Source: JABFXX01 sp964419605 (lineage in GTDB: Bacteria > Myxococcota_A > Polyangia > Haliangiales > Haliangiaceae). Taken from it: a DNA stretch of 64,000 nt. A model generated the notes under the pieces. The model ran no database searches. It saw only the letters and a program-made list of their open reading frames with translations, and was not told where the DNA came from. Every line of letters starts with the position of its first letter. Position 1 is the first letter of the stretch. A program made the position numbers and the translations under genes. Positions 33,951 to 43,461 of this stretch are shown in pieces. Location: contig CAYQQM010000013.1 of NCBI GenBank assembly GCA_964419605.1, forward strand, positions 1 to 64,000, in the 5' to 3' direction.

Positions 33951-36900
33951 GTCTCTTGGACTCTTTCTTGGGGGGCTCGTTGCGGTGCTAGGGGCTGCCA
34001 GTTCTCGCGCCTCCGATTTAGGCGGAGCGGAAGTATGGCAGCCGCAAGCGGTGCGCTGGCCAGTAGTCCCCGACGCGGTCGAACCGGTCGCGCCTTGGGT
34101 TCCAACGACCGCCACGGATCGGATCGATGCCGTCGAAGTAACGCCTTCTCGCGCGGCCGCCCTATGGGTGCCGGCGGTCACGGTGAGGCGGGTGCGAGTG
34201 ATTCGGGGCGAGCCGGCTCAGCTCAGGTTGGCGCGCGTCGGTGGGACGAAGCTAGCCAAGATTGTCGCCGACGAAGTGGGCATTCCGGTCGCGGGTGGAG
34301 TCGATCTCGCGGAGCCCGTGGGGCCCGGATCGATGTGGGTTATCGCGGCCGCTGTTCCGACGACCATCGTTGTTGAGAGAATCGCCGAGCGGGACCCCCG
34401 TTTGGCGTGGGAACAAGCGCGCGACACGTTGCTCGGCTGGATCGACCGCGATTGCAGCGACCAGGTGCCCGAGCTTCCGGTCGACGATGGCGGTGCTGCC
34501 AAGATCCGGCTGCGCGGCGGGCGTGCGCTTGCGAGTCTGGGTCATCCCTCCTCCGTGCAAGCAGCAATCCGATTGTGGCGACGCGCGCAGGTGGAAACCA
34601 TTATCGCGACGCTGCGCCCGGGCAATGATCCGTATGTCTCGCACCACACCTATGTTCCGGACGGCCCTGTTACTACAGATTCCGACGAGGAAGCGTACGG
34701 TCCATCCGGCCCCCCGGGCCAGCCCTGGCGGCTGAGGTTGCGAGGTCCGGGGGTGCTCGTCGTCGATACGCGTGCGACGCCCGAGCAGGCTGCCGTTCAA
34801 GGGATGGCTACAGTGGAGATTCGCCGCAACGGCAGCGTCGTATCGCGTGTGCAAGACGTTACCTCTCCGGTGGCTTTGGTGGAGCCTGGCGCCGCGCTGC
34901 CGTGGGATGGCTCGCAGCCCGCAATCGGTGAGGCGGGCCTAGGTCGTAAAATTCGCGCAGTGGTTCCGCTAGCATTGGGCGATCACGAGTACGCGGTCGC
35001 CGTGACAGGAGCGGGCCTCGTTCGCGCTGACGCCCGGCGTCGCACGTCGCGAATGCGAGAGTGGATCTCATCCAACTTGGCGGACGATGCGACGCACGTT
35101 CGGGCTGGGCTGGCGAAGGAGCAGAATTTTTCGGCCCGGGCGCTGGGGGAACAACTTGTTTCTGCGGCACTTGGAGGTCCATCCGTCGTTGCACAGCTGG
35201 GCTCGACGGCGGCAGCGCTTCTTGCGCAACTGGTTGCGGCGCCGGGGCAGCTTTCACCCGAACTGGCAAAGGTGATGATCGGAAAAGTAACCTCGTTGGC
35301 GGCCCAATCGGATGGCGATCTTGAGCGGGCGATCATTCTCGAGCTCGCGGAGCGTCTCCCCGAAGGTGTAGACGCGACTCCGCTCGCCGCCGCGGTACTT
35401 GTCGCCAGGCGTTCGACATCACTCGGGCCGCGCGTCGAAGCGATGCGCGCTCCGGCCGAGCTGGGGGGGGCGTTACCCTCATCGGCGTTGCTAGCGGCCT
35501 TGGCTCCCCATCTGTACTCGGGCACTCGCAGCGATGCGGTAGCGGCGGCTGAGCTTGCGTGGCGCATGAATCCAAACGCGCCTGGTTTTCGAACGGCGGT
35601 TCTTGCCGCGGCCCGGCGGAGTGCACTACGGCGCCTTGATCCGACGTTGCCCGATGGAGGTATCGCTGCAGCACCGGGGCGGTGGCTAAGCGTGAGCGAT
35701 TCGCGCCCGCTACCCAATGCGGGCGACTCGAGTCAGCTGGCGAATGCAATTTCGGAAGTCGTACTTGGTCGAGATACGTCGATTCAGCTCGCACCGCACC
35801 CCGAGGAGGCAGATCGCCTCGGAGTGGTCCGCGTCTTTGTCGCTACTCCGGCGAAGGATCCGGGACCGGTAACGATTGCGTTCGATGGAGAGGTGCATCC
35901 GCTTCTCGCACTACGCTCGCTCGAGGTCGTGGAGATCGCGGCGACGGCAGGGCGTCATGTCGTACGTATCGACGCTCCCTCGAACACAAGGGCGTTCATC
36001 GGCTTTGCTCGCCTGCCGGAGCAGAGGGAAGCTGCCTCCGGTACCCCCGGGGGGGTAGCGGTGGCTCCGATGGAGGCGCGTACATCGAGCGCAATTCGCA
36101 AGCGCTGGCCTGTCGATCGGACGATGGTTTACGAGATGCCCACGCCGCGCGCCGCTGGTCCGGTACGCATTGAGATGGTCGGGTTCCCGGCAGAACGCTC
36201 GCGGCGCCATACGGTTTGGCTACATCCCGACGTAGGACCGCCACGCCGTCTTGTACTCGACGTAAGAGGCGTGGATCCGCAGAGCTGGCCGCTCGACGAC
36301 GATCGCCGTCCGGGGACACCTGCAGCAATTTCGGTGTGGCTGCCCCCAGGAACAGCGAAGTTTTGGCTCACGACGGACGATGGCCCGCTGTACGCCCACG
36401 TATCGGTTCACGGCCCGGCTGCGAATGCCGGCGAGCTCGTAGGGGCCTTCACTCCTCCGTTGCCTCGCAGCGTGGACTTCGAGACAATCGCAGAGCTATC
36501 GACATCGATTGTGGAGAATCCAGAGCGCGCCCAGTTCTACATCGCGCGCGCGGTCGCTCTACTCCATCTCGGCGAAATCGGTCCGGCCCGCCGCGATCTA
36601 GCCGCGGCTTCGCCTCTGGTTGGCGACCAAGACCGAGCATCGTATCGCGCCGCCCTGGTTCAACTTGAAGCGCTCGCCGATCCGGCGTACTTGCCTGTGC
36701 AGCCAGTCGGTGGACCGATTCGGTCTGGGGTCTTGATAGGGGCGCCGCTTGTCCCACCGACCCCGGAACTCATAGGACTAGCCCGTCGCGCACGTCTCGA
36801 AGGGGTGGCGGAAATGTGGCGCGCCCTCGATGGCGGTGAAATTCCGCTGCCGGCCGGTGCAGAAAGCCATGCGTTTGCTGCGACGATTGCGGGGCGGGCC

Positions 36901-38901
36901 GGGCAATCGCGTGCAGCGGCTGAAAGGTGGTTGCGCCTCGGAACCTGGCAGGCTCGCACGGCAGCTCTCGGCCAGCTTGCGGTGCTCCTGGAAGCGGGAA
37001 CTGCGGCAGTCGCTCCTTTAGGGGTTGGAATTGCGGGTGAGCTGGAAGGTGTAGCGACCCTTGCCATGCAACACGCCCGCGCATCGGCGGCGCGGGCGTC
37101 GCGGTGGGAACCGGTGCGGTTTACTGATCGCAACGCTGGGTTTGAGTCGTTGACGACCGTTCCCGACGGGCTCGATGATTCGCCGGCGATCGCGCTGCGG
37201 CGTGCGCTGCTGGCCGCTCCGTGGCGAGCTGCGCCTGCGATTCTGGATCCTGGGCGGGCGACGGTATTGGCGATCCGAGGTCCGCGCAGCATCGGGGTCG
37301 AGATTTGGTGCCGGCGCTTGTGGCCCGCAGCACGCCCGACAAGCTGTGCGTTAACAGCGACGGTCGATCAATCGAGTGCCACCGCGCTAACGGTGCAGCA
37401 TGCGCAGGTTCATACGAGTGTCGTCGACATCCCTGACGGTCTTCATGAGGTTGAGATCGGACTTGCGGCCGAAGATCCCACGGCAGTCGCTGCGGTCCGA
37501 TTTGTTGATACCCAGAGCGTGCAATCCGAAGCGGAGATTGCCGCCGTACGCCCCATGCGGGTGTTCCTTGCTGCACCTGATCGCCCCGCAGAAGCAACCG
37601 TTGCGGGTCCCGGCGCGGTCGGAATTGAACTCCGCACCTACAATGCAAGCGCAACCAACGCCGACATCGCGATTATCGGCCCGCAGGGCGAACGTCATAT
37701 CTCGATCGCTGTCGAAGCGCCCGCAGCATCTGAGCTTCGGCCGCAGCCGGGCCGAGATGTGCAGATTTCGCGTCCAGTCGTTCGCACGGTAGCCTTGGAC
37801 CGCGCGGGCCCCTATACGATTCGAGTCGTACCCAATCGCGAAATTGTCGCGGTGCGATTTGCGACTCGGGTTGCGACACGCGCCGGCGGCGACTACGTGG
37901 TCGCGAAGAGTGTCGACGTTTCCGATGGGCTGCCGTGGCCAGTGTCTATCCCGCAGCCTCCGTTGGTCGCCAGCGTTGAAGTTTCCCCTCCGTGGACCCC
38001 GTCGATCGAAGCGGTCATCGGCCAGGATAGTTTTGCTGCCCTCGACACCGAATTTGCAGCGCTTGATCTGAGGTTCGAACTTGCGACTCAAGTTCGTCGC
38101 CGCGAGCGCGACACAGCGTGGTTTGCTGAGCTCCGAGGTCGCCGGTCTGGATTGCTCGGTCCGACAGCCCGGATACGTGTTGCGGGAGAATTTCGTCGCT
38201 TGCCACTCGGCCTGAACGTAGGGCTAGATGCCCATGCCGCTGCACAAACCTCGCCTGCGGGTTTGTTGTGGCTCACGCGAGGCATCGGCAACGTCTCACG
38301 TCCGCTGCCATTTAGCCCGAGGTTACAACTCGTGCCCACGATTTCGGTTCACGGTGCGGTATTCGGGCCGTCCACCGTTCCCCCGGGCGCCGATCCGATG
38401 GTTGCAAGCGTCTATCGGCGTAGCCACCCGTTTCAGATTGTCCAAAGTCTGGAGCTGAGGGGGAAACCCTTTGCAGATCAGTATGCGGTGGTCGGATTCA
38501 GTGTTCGTTCGAATGATTCGGTGGCGAGCGTGGATATGATCGGAGGCAAGCTAATGTGGCGCGGTTTGATCGAGACCGCGCCGCGCCGCGGTGGAATCCT
38601 GATGCTCGAGTACGCGCCCACGCTTCGGTTCGCCAATAACCACCGCTCCTACACGTTTTTGCGCCATGACCTTGCGGCGGAGATTGGTTGGCCGTGGTCG
38701 GTGGCGCGAGGTAGGCTCGGTCGGATCGTTGTTTCGCTTCGAGGCGATCTGTATCCCCCGACGAACATTTCCCAGAGTGCGCATGCGCTAACCCTGAGCT
38801 TGCGGTGGGACGGCTGGCATCCAGGCGAGCGAAACCGAATGCCTTCTGAAGAGCCACTAAGCGATTTTGTCGACGAGGTTCCTTGGGCCGGACAGCGTTA
38901 G
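33943..38901 (+). CDS. Secreted giant protein with TPR-like region and C-terminal outer-membrane barrel
   Basis: 1652 aa from GTG 33943, preceded by GGAGGGG and overlapping the previous stop. Residues 1-24 are a signal peptide (SLGLFLGGLVAVLGAASSRAS). A large periplasmic body includes helical TPR-like stretches around residues 845-930 (AQFYIARAVALLHLGEIGPA). The last about 280 residues alternate hydrophobic and polar residues in repeated amphipathic strands (FELATQVRRR, WFAELRGRR, LQLVPTISVHGAVFG, GILMLEYAPTLRF, RIVVSLRGDLYP, HALTLSLRWDGW), as expected of an outer-membrane beta-barrel. The order periplasmic helical repeats then barrel recalls polymer exporters such as PgaA or BcsC, though no sequence homology to them is claimed. 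It lies between the CapC-like and CapB-like genes. Confidence 0.72.
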   Translation: MSRSLGLFLGGLVAVLGAASSRASDLGGAEVWQPQAVRWPVVPDAVEPVAPWVPTTATDRIDAVEVTPSRAAALWVPAVTVRRVRVIRGEPAQLRLARVGGTKLAKIVADEVGIPVAGGVDLAEPVGPGSMWVIAAAVPTTIVVERIAERDPRLAWEQARDTLLGWIDRDCSDQVPELPVDDGGAAKIRLRGGRALASLGHPSSVQAAIRLWRRAQVETIIATLRPGNDPYVSHHTYVPDGPVTTDSDEEAYGPSGPPGQPWRLRLRGPGVLVVDTRATPEQAAVQGMATVEIRRNGSVVSRVQDVTSPVALVEPGAALPWDGSQPAIGEAGLGRKIRAVVPLALGDHEYAVAVTGAGLVRADARRRTSRMREWISSNLADDATHVRAGLAKEQNFSARALGEQLVSAALGGPSVVAQLGSTAAALLAQLVAAPGQLSPELAKVMIGKVTSLAAQSDGDLERAIILELAERLPEGVDATPLAAAVLVARRSTSLGPRVEAMRAPAELGGALPSSALLAALAPHLYSGTRSDAVAAAELAWRMNPNAPGFRTAVLAAARRSALRRLDPTLPDGGIAAAPGRWLSVSDSRPLPNAGDSSQLANAISEVVLGRDTSIQLAPHPEEADRLGVVRVFVATPAKDPGPVTIAFDGEVHPLLALRSLEVVEIAATAGRHVVRIDAPSNTRAFIGFARLPEQREAASGTPGGVAVAPMEARTSSAIRKRWPVDRTMVYEMPTPRAAGPVRIEMVGFPAERSRRHTVWLHPDVGPPRRLVLDVRGVDPQSWPLDDDRRPGTPAAISVWLPPGTAKFWLTTDDGPLYAHVSVHGPAANAGELVGAFTPPLPRSVDFETIAELSTSIVENPERAQFYIARAVALLHLGEIGPARRDLAAASPLVGDQDRASYRAALVQLEALADPAYLPVQPVGGPIRSGVLIGAPLVPPTPELIGLARRARLEGVAEMWRALDGGEIPLPAGAESHAFAATIAGRAGQSRAAAERWLRLGTWQARTAALGQLAVLLEAGTAAVAPLGVGIAGELEGVATLAMQHARASAARASRWEPVRFTDRNAGFESLTTVPDGLDDSPAIALRRALLAAPWRAAPAILDPGRATVLAIRGPRSIGVEIWCRRLWPAARPTSCALTATVDQSSATALTVQHAQVHTSVVDIPDGLHEVEIGLAAEDPTAVAAVRFVDTQSVQSEAEIAAVRPMRVFLAAPDRPAEATVAGPGAVGIELRTYNASATNADIAIIGPQGERHISIAVEAPAASELRPQPGRDVQISRPVVRTVALDRAGPYTIRVVPNREIVAVRFATRVATRAGGDYVVAKSVDVSDGLPWPVSIPQPPLVASVEVSPPWTPSIEAVIGQDSFAALDTEFAALDLRFELATQVRRRERDTAWFAELRGRRSGLLGPTARIRVAGEFRRLPLGLNVGLDAHAAAQTSPAGLLWLTRGIGNVSRPLPFSPRLQLVPTISVHGAVFGPSTVPPGADPMVASVYRRSHPFQIVQSLELRGKPFADQYAVVGFSVRSNDSVASVDMIGGKLMWRGLIETAPRRGGILMLEYAPTLRFANNHRSYTFLRHDLAAEIGWPWSVARGRLGRIVVSLRGDLYPPTNISQSAHALTLSLRWDGWHPGERNRMPSEEPLSDFVDEVPWAGQR

Positions 38902-38912
38902 GGCGCGCTCTC

Positions 38913-41900
38913 ATGCGGCGCCGTTGGTCTGCCGCGGAATTTGACGCGCGCAAAGCACCGCATGCGCCGCTTGTGCGCTCGCTGCTTTGGGACCATGTCC
39001 CGAAGTTGCAGGCGCGATTGCGCGGCGAGGCGCTCGAGGCGTTGGCGCTACGGGTACTCGATCTCGAGCGAAGCCCAGTGCCCCTGATGGATGAGTCTGA
39101 GCCAGCTCAACTCGCGATCTTGGCGCTGCGATTGCAACAGGTGATCAGTGCGCTGGGCGTGGAGGAACAAGCGCTCGTGCGCAGATTCGCTGCGTTCAAT
39201 CACATGTACACACGGCACGAAGACGCAGCGGGAAGGCGCTATCTGATTGCGTCGTACCTTCGCGAAAATGCCAAAGGCCCGGAACAATTGCGCGGCGACT
39301 TGGCAGCGCTCGATCGACACCTCGGCGCGGATGCATTGCGCGAGCGTCACAATCGGGAAGTCCTTCTATGTTCGATTCAGGTGGAGCTGGCGCTGTGGTG
39401 GTTGGCATACGCACTGCCGAAGATCGGAGGTCACGCCGACGGAGCTCAAGCGCTGAGTCGGCTGCGCAGCGCGCAGATTCCCGCAACGTGCGCTGCGGCC
39501 CTCATCGCTGGGCGTAGGTGGCAAGTGCGGTGGGCAGGTGGCAGTGCACTCGTCGCGTTGGCCGAGCTGTTTGCTCGAGGATATCGGCTCGATGCCCACG
39601 CGGTTCTCGACGACGCAGTCCGCGCGGCCCGGACGCGCGACGATCATCCGTGGGTACAGGCTGCGGGGCTGGAAGCCGCCGTATTGCTCGATCCAGCGGC
39701 TGCGGCGGCGCTGGTTGCTGAGCGGCTGTTTACATTCGAAGGAGCTCGCGATCATTTTGTTCGCAAGCTCGCGCTCCAAGTGGCCCTGCGACGGCTCTCC
39801 TCGGATCAGGTTGACGATCTCGTGGCGCGATGCGTAGCTAACGTGGATCGTTCCGAGCATGTTCGGTTGGGCTTGGTCCAGATCTCGTATCAACTTGGTT
39901 GGCAGCGGGGTGGGGCGCACCTATCGATCCTTGCCGGGTTAGCTGCTCCGGGCGAGAAGAGCCCAAAGGTTCGCGGAGCTGCGGCCATTGCGATTCGAAA
40001 GCTGGCGAGTCGCGCAGCTCGGTTTCCGTCCGATGACCTTACGGTCCGGGCGGCGGCTCAGGTACTCGTCGGACTTACTGCGGATACCGCCAATTTCCCA
40101 GTCGTTACTGTGTGCGAGGAGCTCGCGGGACTGGCAGGCGACTTGGCCGCCGCGGCGCCGCCGTTACTTGAAGAGCTTGCGCCGGTTTGGCTCGAGTCGC
40201 TTGGCCAGATCATCATCGGCGATTCAACCTCGAGCCATCTCGTAGAAACCGCTGCGGCTGCGGCTGAGGCGATCGAGCGCGAGCGCGATCCGGTGCGCCG
40301 CGGCGTTACGCGCACGCTGGAACGTACACTTGAACAGATTCCATCGGGACGCCGGGGCAGTGTAGCCATCGCCGAACTCCCTGAGTCTACCTCCGACGAG
40401 CTCGTAGGTCGCGCTCTTGCCGACGTGACGCGGCGCAACTGGGGTGCTAGCGCGTCGCGGCGCGCCGGGAAGTGGGTGATCTGGCGCGGCGATCGGTTTC
40501 GACGCCGGTTGTGGCGCGTGTTGCACGAGCTGCGAAGCCCGTTGCCAAACAAACGTCAGGCCTGGGTGCATACGGTAGGGCGTACCTATCCCGGTGAGGT
40601 CCGGGCACATCCCGGACTTCTGGAGGAGGCGACCGCAACCACCGTGCCCGGCGAGCGCGTTAACGTCGACAGCGAAGGCTCGTGGTGCCGTCACCTGCCG
40701 CAAATCGACGATGTGCTCGAGCTGTCGGTGCGAACGCCTCGGTCGGTGCAGATCATTTCGAGTTTAGGGACGACCGTCGTCGACCCACCCCCACGATTCT
40801 CCGATCGGGTGCGGAATTGGCTCGCGATTGGATGGAACTACCGCCGTCTGGCCGGGTTGCGTTTGGCGTCGCTACGGGCGTACCGCGATCCGCAACGGCG
40901 GCGTTACGTCGAGCAGATGGAGGCCGACTATGGCATCCGGATGCGCTTTCATCCGCATCCGCGCCCGGCGTCCAAGGGAATGCCCGCCCCGGTATCGCGC
41001 AACGTGCGCGAGTTGTTCGAAAATCTCGACACTCCCGAAGCGGAACCTCCGCCAGCGAAGGCGTTGGCGCTGCCTGCCGCAGTAGAGCTGGTGCGGCGGT
41101 GGTACTCCGACAACGCCTACTATTTTGCATCGCCAAGCGAAAACTCGCAGACGGCGTTGGTTGCATTCGCCGGCGTGCTTGCAACCGTATTTTGGACCCG
41201 GGGCTGGATCAAGCGGTGGCAGGTCGACCAGGCGCGGAAGTCCATTCCAATGACGATCGGCGGCTGGGGAACGCGCGGCAAGTCGGGTACCGAACGCCTC
41301 AAAGCTGGACTTCTCGACGGTCTCGGTTTTGACGTGTTTGTAAAAACGACGGGCTGCGAAGCGATGTTTATCCACTCGGCGCCGATGCAGCAGCCAGTCG
41401 AGATTTTTATCTATCGCCCCTATGATAAGGCGACGATTTGGGAGCAGATGGCGATGTTGCGCCTCGGCGCGCGGCTGCGCTGCCAAACATTCTTGTGGGA
41501 ATGCATGGCTCTCAATCCGAAATACGTCCAGCTGCTGCAACACGACTGGATGCACGACGATATCGTTACGCTCACCAATTGCTATCCCGACCACGAAGAC
41601 ATCCAGGGTCCGGTCGGTTTCAATGTTGCACAGGTCATTACCGAGTTCATTCCAAAGCGGTCGACCCTTGTGACCAGCGAGACGAGCTACCTGCCGATGT
41701 TCAAAGACGTGTGTGCGAGTCGCCAAACGACGATGTACACGGTTGGGGAACGCGAAGCGGAACTCATTGCGGACGACGTGCTCGAGCTGTTTCCCTATCG
41801 CGAACATCCGCGAAATATTGCGTTGGTGACTCGGGTAGCGGAAGAACTAGGCGTCGACCCGGACTTGGCCTGCTTGACGATGGCCGAGAACGTTGTCGCC

Positions 41901-43355
41901 GACCTCGGCGTGCTCAAAGCATATCCGCGCGCACGCGTGCGCGGTCGCTACCTGACGTTCGTGTGTGGCAACTCGGCCAATGAGCGCACCGGATTTATCA
42001 ACAACTGGCGTCGGATGAAGTTGGATCAGCTCGACGGCGAACGCGATCCGGATAAGCTCGTGGTGACGGTCGTCAACAACCGCGCGGACCGCATCGCGCG
42101 ATCCGAGGTGTTTGCACGGATTTTGGTCCGCGACGTGGCTTTTGATCGGCACGTACTGATCGGCACCAACCTGCGGGGGCTTCGCGGTTTCCTCGAGACC
42201 GCACTCGACGACTACCTCAGCGAAGTGTCGCTCATCGAGCCCAGCGAACTCCGTCCGGGAGACGTTCCGACCGTGGTTGCGGCACGGGTCGCGCGCGAAC
42301 TTGGAAATCTTCGGATTCCATCGGCGACTTCAGATGCTGCGCTGATCCGGCTCGCGATTTACGCTCGTCCGGCTGGGCTGGTACTTGCACCGGAACAACA
42401 GTCTGCGCTCGCAACCGCTATCGCGGCGCTGTTCGATGCCGACCTCAAAGCACCGGTTGATATCGCAGTCGTTCGCCGGGCGCTTTCCGACGACAAGCGT
42501 TTGGTTACACTATTGGAGACGGCGCTGGTTGCGGCTCCCGAGCCGGCTCCTCTCGATGATTATCCCGAAACACTGGCGGACCCTGTGCGCGCGGATGCTG
42601 TCGAGCACATCGTATTCGAGCTCGCGCGGATGCAGATTCGCGACCGGCTGGAAGCCCGCCTCCGCAACGTGTTCACCCAACCGAGTGAAGCCGCTCGGCT
42701 CGAGTTTTTGGCGACGTTTGGCGCGGCCTATCGCGCCATGTTTCTGGCCCAGGTCATTGTGATCGAAGACTCTGGTGCAACCGGCGATCAAATTATCGAG
42801 CAGTGTGCGCGCGCTGTGCCGCCAGGCTGCGACGTGTGCCTCATGGGCACCCAAAACATCAAAGGCACGGGGCTCGACTTTGTGTACCGCTGGCTCGCGC
42901 TCGACAAAGTCGTTTCATGCCTACGCGAGCAAGCCGGGCCTCGCCACGACCGACGGATGGCCGCACTTCTCGAGCTGGAGGCATTTGAAGACCACGGCAT
43001 GGTGGATACGGGCTACGCGCGCGCCATGCTTGCGCGCGAGCCGGTGCAGAAACCAACCCCGGATGAGCTCGCATCTCGGCAGCGCATCGCTGCAAAAGTA
43101 GAAGTGATTTGGCAGCGTCGAACCAAAGCGCTCGTAGAGCAGCGCAAATCGGGAATGGCCGACCGCCTGGCGGCTTTGGGCGAAGGGTGGATCGACTGGA
43201 TCGATAGCGCTCGTCGCAGTACGATGGCCAAGTCGATCATCGACGATCTGGTCGCCGCTCGAATTTCGCATCAGCGTGCGTCGGTTGAGATGCGCAAGGT
43301 CGTCGGCCGGATCAAAGGTGGATGGCTCATCAAAGCGCTACGGCGGGCCAAGTAG
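38913..43355 (+). CDS. HEAT-repeat/PgsB (CapB)-type amide ligase fusion
   Basis: 1480 aa from ATG 38913 (frame open to a TTG at 38883). Residues 1-600 are HEAT-like helical repeats. A membrane helix (ALVAFAGVLATVFW) lies near 746-765, then the catalytic part: GGWGTRGKSGTERL with P-loop Lys790 corresponds to NGIRGKSTVTRL of PgsB; VKTTGCEAMFIH to VGKTTGTDARMIY; ECMALNPKY (about 862) to ECMAVNPDY; DHEDIQGP to DHMDVMGP; NNRADRIARSEVF to NCRADRVDRTQQF; and MGTQNIKGTGLDF to YGVGNIHGAAEPL. The enzyme would join glutamate-like amino acids by ATP-dependent gamma-amide bonds at the membrane. It is almost four times the Bacillus length, with about 190 extra residues before the last motif. Its 3' end is duplicated at 46.3 kb. 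Confidence 0.87.
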   Translation: MRRRWSAAEFDARKAPHAPLVRSLLWDHVPKLQARLRGEALEALALRVLDLERSPVPLMDESEPAQLAILALRLQQVISALGVEEQALVRRFAAFNHMYTRHEDAAGRRYLIASYLRENAKGPEQLRGDLAALDRHLGADALRERHNREVLLCSIQVELALWWLAYALPKIGGHADGAQALSRLRSAQIPATCAAALIAGRRWQVRWAGGSALVALAELFARGYRLDAHAVLDDAVRAARTRDDHPWVQAAGLEAAVLLDPAAAAALVAERLFTFEGARDHFVRKLALQVALRRLSSDQVDDLVARCVANVDRSEHVRLGLVQISYQLGWQRGGAHLSILAGLAAPGEKSPKVRGAAAIAIRKLASRAARFPSDDLTVRAAAQVLVGLTADTANFPVVTVCEELAGLAGDLAAAAPPLLEELAPVWLESLGQIIIGDSTSSHLVETAAAAAEAIERERDPVRRGVTRTLERTLEQIPSGRRGSVAIAELPESTSDELVGRALADVTRRNWGASASRRAGKWVIWRGDRFRRRLWRVLHELRSPLPNKRQAWVHTVGRTYPGEVRAHPGLLEEATATTVPGERVNVDSEGSWCRHLPQIDDVLELSVRTPRSVQIISSLGTTVVDPPPRFSDRVRNWLAIGWNYRRLAGLRLASLRAYRDPQRRRYVEQMEADYGIRMRFHPHPRPASKGMPAPVSRNVRELFENLDTPEAEPPPAKALALPAAVELVRRWYSDNAYYFASPSENSQTALVAFAGVLATVFWTRGWIKRWQVDQARKSIPMTIGGWGTRGKSGTERLKAGLLDGLGFDVFVKTTGCEAMFIHSAPMQQPVEIFIYRPYDKATIWEQMAMLRLGARLRCQTFLWECMALNPKYVQLLQHDWMHDDIVTLTNCYPDHEDIQGPVGFNVAQVITEFIPKRSTLVTSETSYLPMFKDVCASRQTTMYTVGEREAELIADDVLELFPYREHPRNIALVTRVAEELGVDPDLACLTMAENVVADLGVLKAYPRARVRGRYLTFVCGNSANERTGFINNWRRMKLDQLDGERDPDKLVVTVVNNRADRIARSEVFARILVRDVAFDRHVLIGTNLRGLRGFLETALDDYLSEVSLIEPSELRPGDVPTVVAARVARELGNLRIPSATSDAALIRLAIYARPAGLVLAPEQQSALATAIAALFDADLKAPVDIAVVRRALSDDKRLVTLLETALVAAPEPAPLDDYPETLADPVRADAVEHIVFELARMQIRDRLEARLRNVFTQPSEAARLEFLATFGAAYRAMFLAQVIVIEDSGATGDQIIEQCARAVPPGCDVCLMGTQNIKGTGLDFVYRWLALDKVVSCLREQAGPRHDRRMAALLELEAFEDHGMVDTGYARAMLAREPVQKPTPDELASRQRIAAKVEVIWQRRTKALVEQRKSGMADRLAALGEGWIDWIDSARRSTMAKSIIDDLVAARISHQRASVEMRKVVGRIKGGWLIKALRRAK

Positions 43356-43382
43356 GCCGGCGCAGAGAGCGAGCACCTACCC
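43269..43382 (+). repeat. Duplicated 3' end of the CapB-like gene, copy 1
   Basis: Positions 43283-43368 are identical over 86 bases to 46303-46388, with near-identity to both sides. This copy covers the last codons and stop of the CapB-like gene plus flanking DNA. Confidence 0.9.
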
Positions 43383-43461
43383 CCGGCCACTTGGTCGCGC
43401 CCCAGCCGATGGGGGACGATTTGAACTTCCAACGCGGCGACCATCGTGGTGTTGTTGGAGC

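Noticed and set aside
38913..43355. Folylpolyglutamate synthase or a Mur ligase as identity of the large ligase
   Set aside because: The RGKS P-loop followed by the KTTG, ECMA and RADR motifs fits PgsB/CapB, and the preceding membrane helix also matches; Mur and FolC motif contexts differ.
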